NCBI GenBank assembly: GCA_030740415.1
Contig: JASLXI010000051.1
Location: 1 to 6,619, forward strand
Source: Dehalococcoidia bacterium
Lineage (GTDB): Bacteria; Chloroflexota; Dehalococcoidia; UBA2985
Reading direction: 5' to 3'
Length of the DNA stretch: 6,619 nt
Shown here: piece after piece, positions 5,642 to 6,619 of the stretch
Position numbering within the stretch: position 1 is the first letter of the stretch
How the letters are laid out: each line of letters begins with the position of its first letter
The notes under the pieces: generated by a model
What the model was told of the DNA's origin: nothing
The model's input: the letters and a program-made list of their open reading frames with translations, nothing else
The model's database searches: none
Program-made: the position numbers and the translations under genes

Positions 5642-5723
5642 GGGGAAGTGTCGGAATTGGCAGACGAGCATGATTTAGGATCATGTGCCGCGAGGCGTAG
5701 GAGTTCGAGTCTCCTCTTCCCCA
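5642..5723 (+). tRNA. tRNA-Leu (anticodon TAG)
   Basis: A class II tRNA of 82 nt. The acceptor GGGGAAG/CTTCCCC is fully paired. The D arm is TCG/CGA with the GGCAGA-type loop. The anticodon arm is CATGA/TCATG with loop TTTAGGA and anticodon TAG at 5676-5678, reading CUN codons, chiefly CUA. A long variable arm with a GCC/GGC stem (about 5687-5696) is typical of Leu. The T arm is AGGAG/CTCCT with loop TTCGAGT. The discriminator is A5723, and CCA is not encoded. Confidence 0.97.
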
Positions 5724-5731
5724 GGAGTGAG

Positions 5732-5765
5732 AGGTTGAACTCGGAAGCGAAGCTCGGTTCTACCT
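5732..5765 (+). other. Hairpin downstream of tRNA-Leu (possible terminator or processing signal)
   Basis: AGGTTGAAC (5732-5740) pairs with GTTCTACCT (5757-5765) through 4+4 base pairs around one T-T mismatch. The inner part can add CG/CG and AGC/GCT closing a GAA loop. There is no T-run after it, so it is not a classical intrinsic terminator. It could end or process the tRNA transcript, or be part of a leader for the ABC gene. Confidence 0.35.
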
Positions 5766-5820
5766 CATCATGTAGTCGCCATAGAGCGGACATCAGATCA
5801 CCTGGATAAGTCCACGGCTT

Positions 5821-5827
5821 AAGGAGG
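5821..5827 (+). promoter_or_regulatory. Shine-Dalgarno of the ABC ATPase gene
   Basis: AAGGAGG lies 9 nt before GTG 5837, with a further GGGAGGGG run between. It supports the GTG start, after which the ABC domain begins at once (LLEVKNL). Confidence 0.75.
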
Positions 5828-5836
5828 GAGGGGAAA

Positions 5837-6619
5837 GTGGCCACACTTTTAGAGGTTAAGAACCTCGCAACCTACTTTTTCACGCCTGAGGGGGTTGTCA
5901 AAGCAGTAGATGACATCAGCTATGACCTGGAGGAGGGAGAAATCCTGGGTTTGGTCGGTGAAAGCGGTTGCGGCAAGAGTGTCAGCGCACTATCTTTGAT
6001 GCGGCTCATTCAGAACCCCGGTAAAAACGTTGCCGGAGAGGTTTTGTTCCAAGGTCGAGATTTGTTGTCCTTGCAAGACAGGGAGATGCGTGGCATCCGG
6101 GGCAAAGATATGTCCATGATCTTCCAGGAGCCCATGACCTCGCTTAACCCCGTGCTAACTGTTGGACGTCAGCTCACAGAAGCTCTGATGCTCCATCTGA
6201 ACATGAACAAGCAGGCGGCAACCGATCGGTCCGGCGAGTTGCTGGAGATGGTTGGTATTCCGGACGGGTCAGGACGATTGAAGGACTATCCCCACCAGTT
6301 CAGCGGTGGAATGCGACAAAGGGTGATGATAGCCATGGCCCTCAGTTGCAATCCCAAGATGCTGATAGCAGATGAGCCTACTACAGCCCTGGATGTAACC
6401 ATTCAAGCGCAGATCTTGGAGTTAGTCCAAAGACTGGGCAGAGAGCTTGGAACCTCAGTGCTGATTATCACTCATAACCTGGGTGTGGTGGCCCGGTATG
6501 CCGACCGGGTTAACGTAATGTACGCTGGAAAGATTATTGAGAGAGGCACTGCCAAGGACATCTATGGAAGCCCAAAGCACCCCTACACCATCGGCCTGCT
6601 GGCCTCCGTACCACGGCTT
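5837..6619 (+). CDS. Peptide ABC transporter ATP-binding protein, OppD/DppD type (3' end cut by window)
   Basis: The first 261 codons of an ATPase that powers uptake of oligopeptides, dipeptides or nickel at the inner face of the membrane. Such proteins usually have about 320-340 residues, so roughly 60-80 are missing past the edge. Seen in order: Walker A GESGCGKS at 41-48, Q-loop [10 protein letters not shown] at 96-105, signature FSGGMRQR at 155-162, Walker B MLIADEPT at 175-182, D-loop ALD at 184-186, and H-loop THN with H213, where most relatives have THD. The oligo_HPY C-terminal domain begins at [13 protein letters not shown] (247-259), which places it in the Opp/Dpp group. The GTG start is set by AAGGAGG 9 nt upstream. 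Being the first gene on this strand after the tRNAs, it may lead a transporter operon whose permease, binding protein and OppF partner lie to the right. The specific substrate cannot be told. Confidence 0.93.
   Translation, partial: MATLLEVKNLATYFFTPEGVVKAVDDISYDLEEGEILGLVGESGCGKSVSALSLMRLIQNPGKNVAGEVLFQGRDLLSLQDREMRGIRGKDMSMIFQEPMTSLNPVLTVGRQLTEALMLHLNMNKQAATDRSGELLEMVGIPDGSGRLKDYPHQFSGGMRQRVMIAMALSCNPKMLIADEPTTALDVTIQAQILELVQRLGRELGTSVLIITHNLGVVARYADRVNVMYAGKIIERGTAKDIYGSPKHPYTIGLLASVPRL

Noticed and set aside
5642..5723. tRNA-Leu 3' end as a possible integration site for a mobile element.
   Set aside because: There is no direct-repeat copy of the tRNA end in the window and no integrase or phage gene; the next gene is an ordinary transporter ATPase.
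5790..5815. CACCTGGATAAGTCC recalls the 3' part of a TPP riboswitch.
   Set aside because: The 5' CTGAGA element and the remaining conserved helices are missing, and the downstream gene is a peptide transporter ATPase.

Overview
The window looks like a chromosomal housekeeping stretch from an environmental bacterium, with GC content somewhat above 50 percent. It carries four non-ATG starts (GTG for the methyltransferase, mnmA and the ABC ATPase; TTG for ndk) and two tRNA genes without encoded CCA. My best guess at lineage is Chloroflexota, Dehalococcoidia/SAR202-like. This rests on the overall look of MnmA and of the thiL-tsaE-tsaB block, plus a short 'CCTTCGGCTTCGCTCAGGACA'-type repeat of a kind I associate with such genomes. 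It is a guess from memory, not a search result.

Layout. 1-1767 (minus strand): mnmA (tRNA 2-thiouridylase) followed 14 nt later by a class I SAM-dependent methyltransferase that runs off the left edge. 1768-1885: a compact divergent promoter region with good sigma70-type promoters on both strands and an 8-bp inverted repeat touching both. 1886-2248 (plus): rsfS, a ribosomal silencing factor whose promoter predicts a leaderless mRNA. 2235-5033 (minus): an operon-like series thiL, tsaE, tsaB, ndk, whose last gene overlaps the end of rsfS by 14 bp tail to tail. 5202-5387 (plus): a small 4-oxalocrotonate tautomerase-family gene. 5491-5723 (plus): a promoter followed by tRNA-Lys(CTT) and tRNA-Leu(TAG). 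5837-6619 (plus): the first 261 codons of an OppD/DppD-type peptide transporter ATPase, cut by the right edge.

How the genes fit together. Most of the window serves translation: MnmA thiolates wobble U34, TsaB and TsaE belong to the t6A37 machinery, RsfS tunes subunit joining, and there are two tRNA genes. ThiL makes thiamine diphosphate and Ndk balances NTP pools. The tautomerase and the peptide transporter ATPase are the only genes with an obvious metabolic or uptake role.

I found no phage, CRISPR, toxin-antitoxin, insertion sequence or defence system, and no convincing undescribed multi-gene system. The points worth following are regulatory (leaderless rsfS, the inverted repeat in the divergent promoter, the convergent overlap) and residue-level (CxxC+C MnmA, a tautomerase lacking Arg39). 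No gene-free stretch exceeds about 170 nt.
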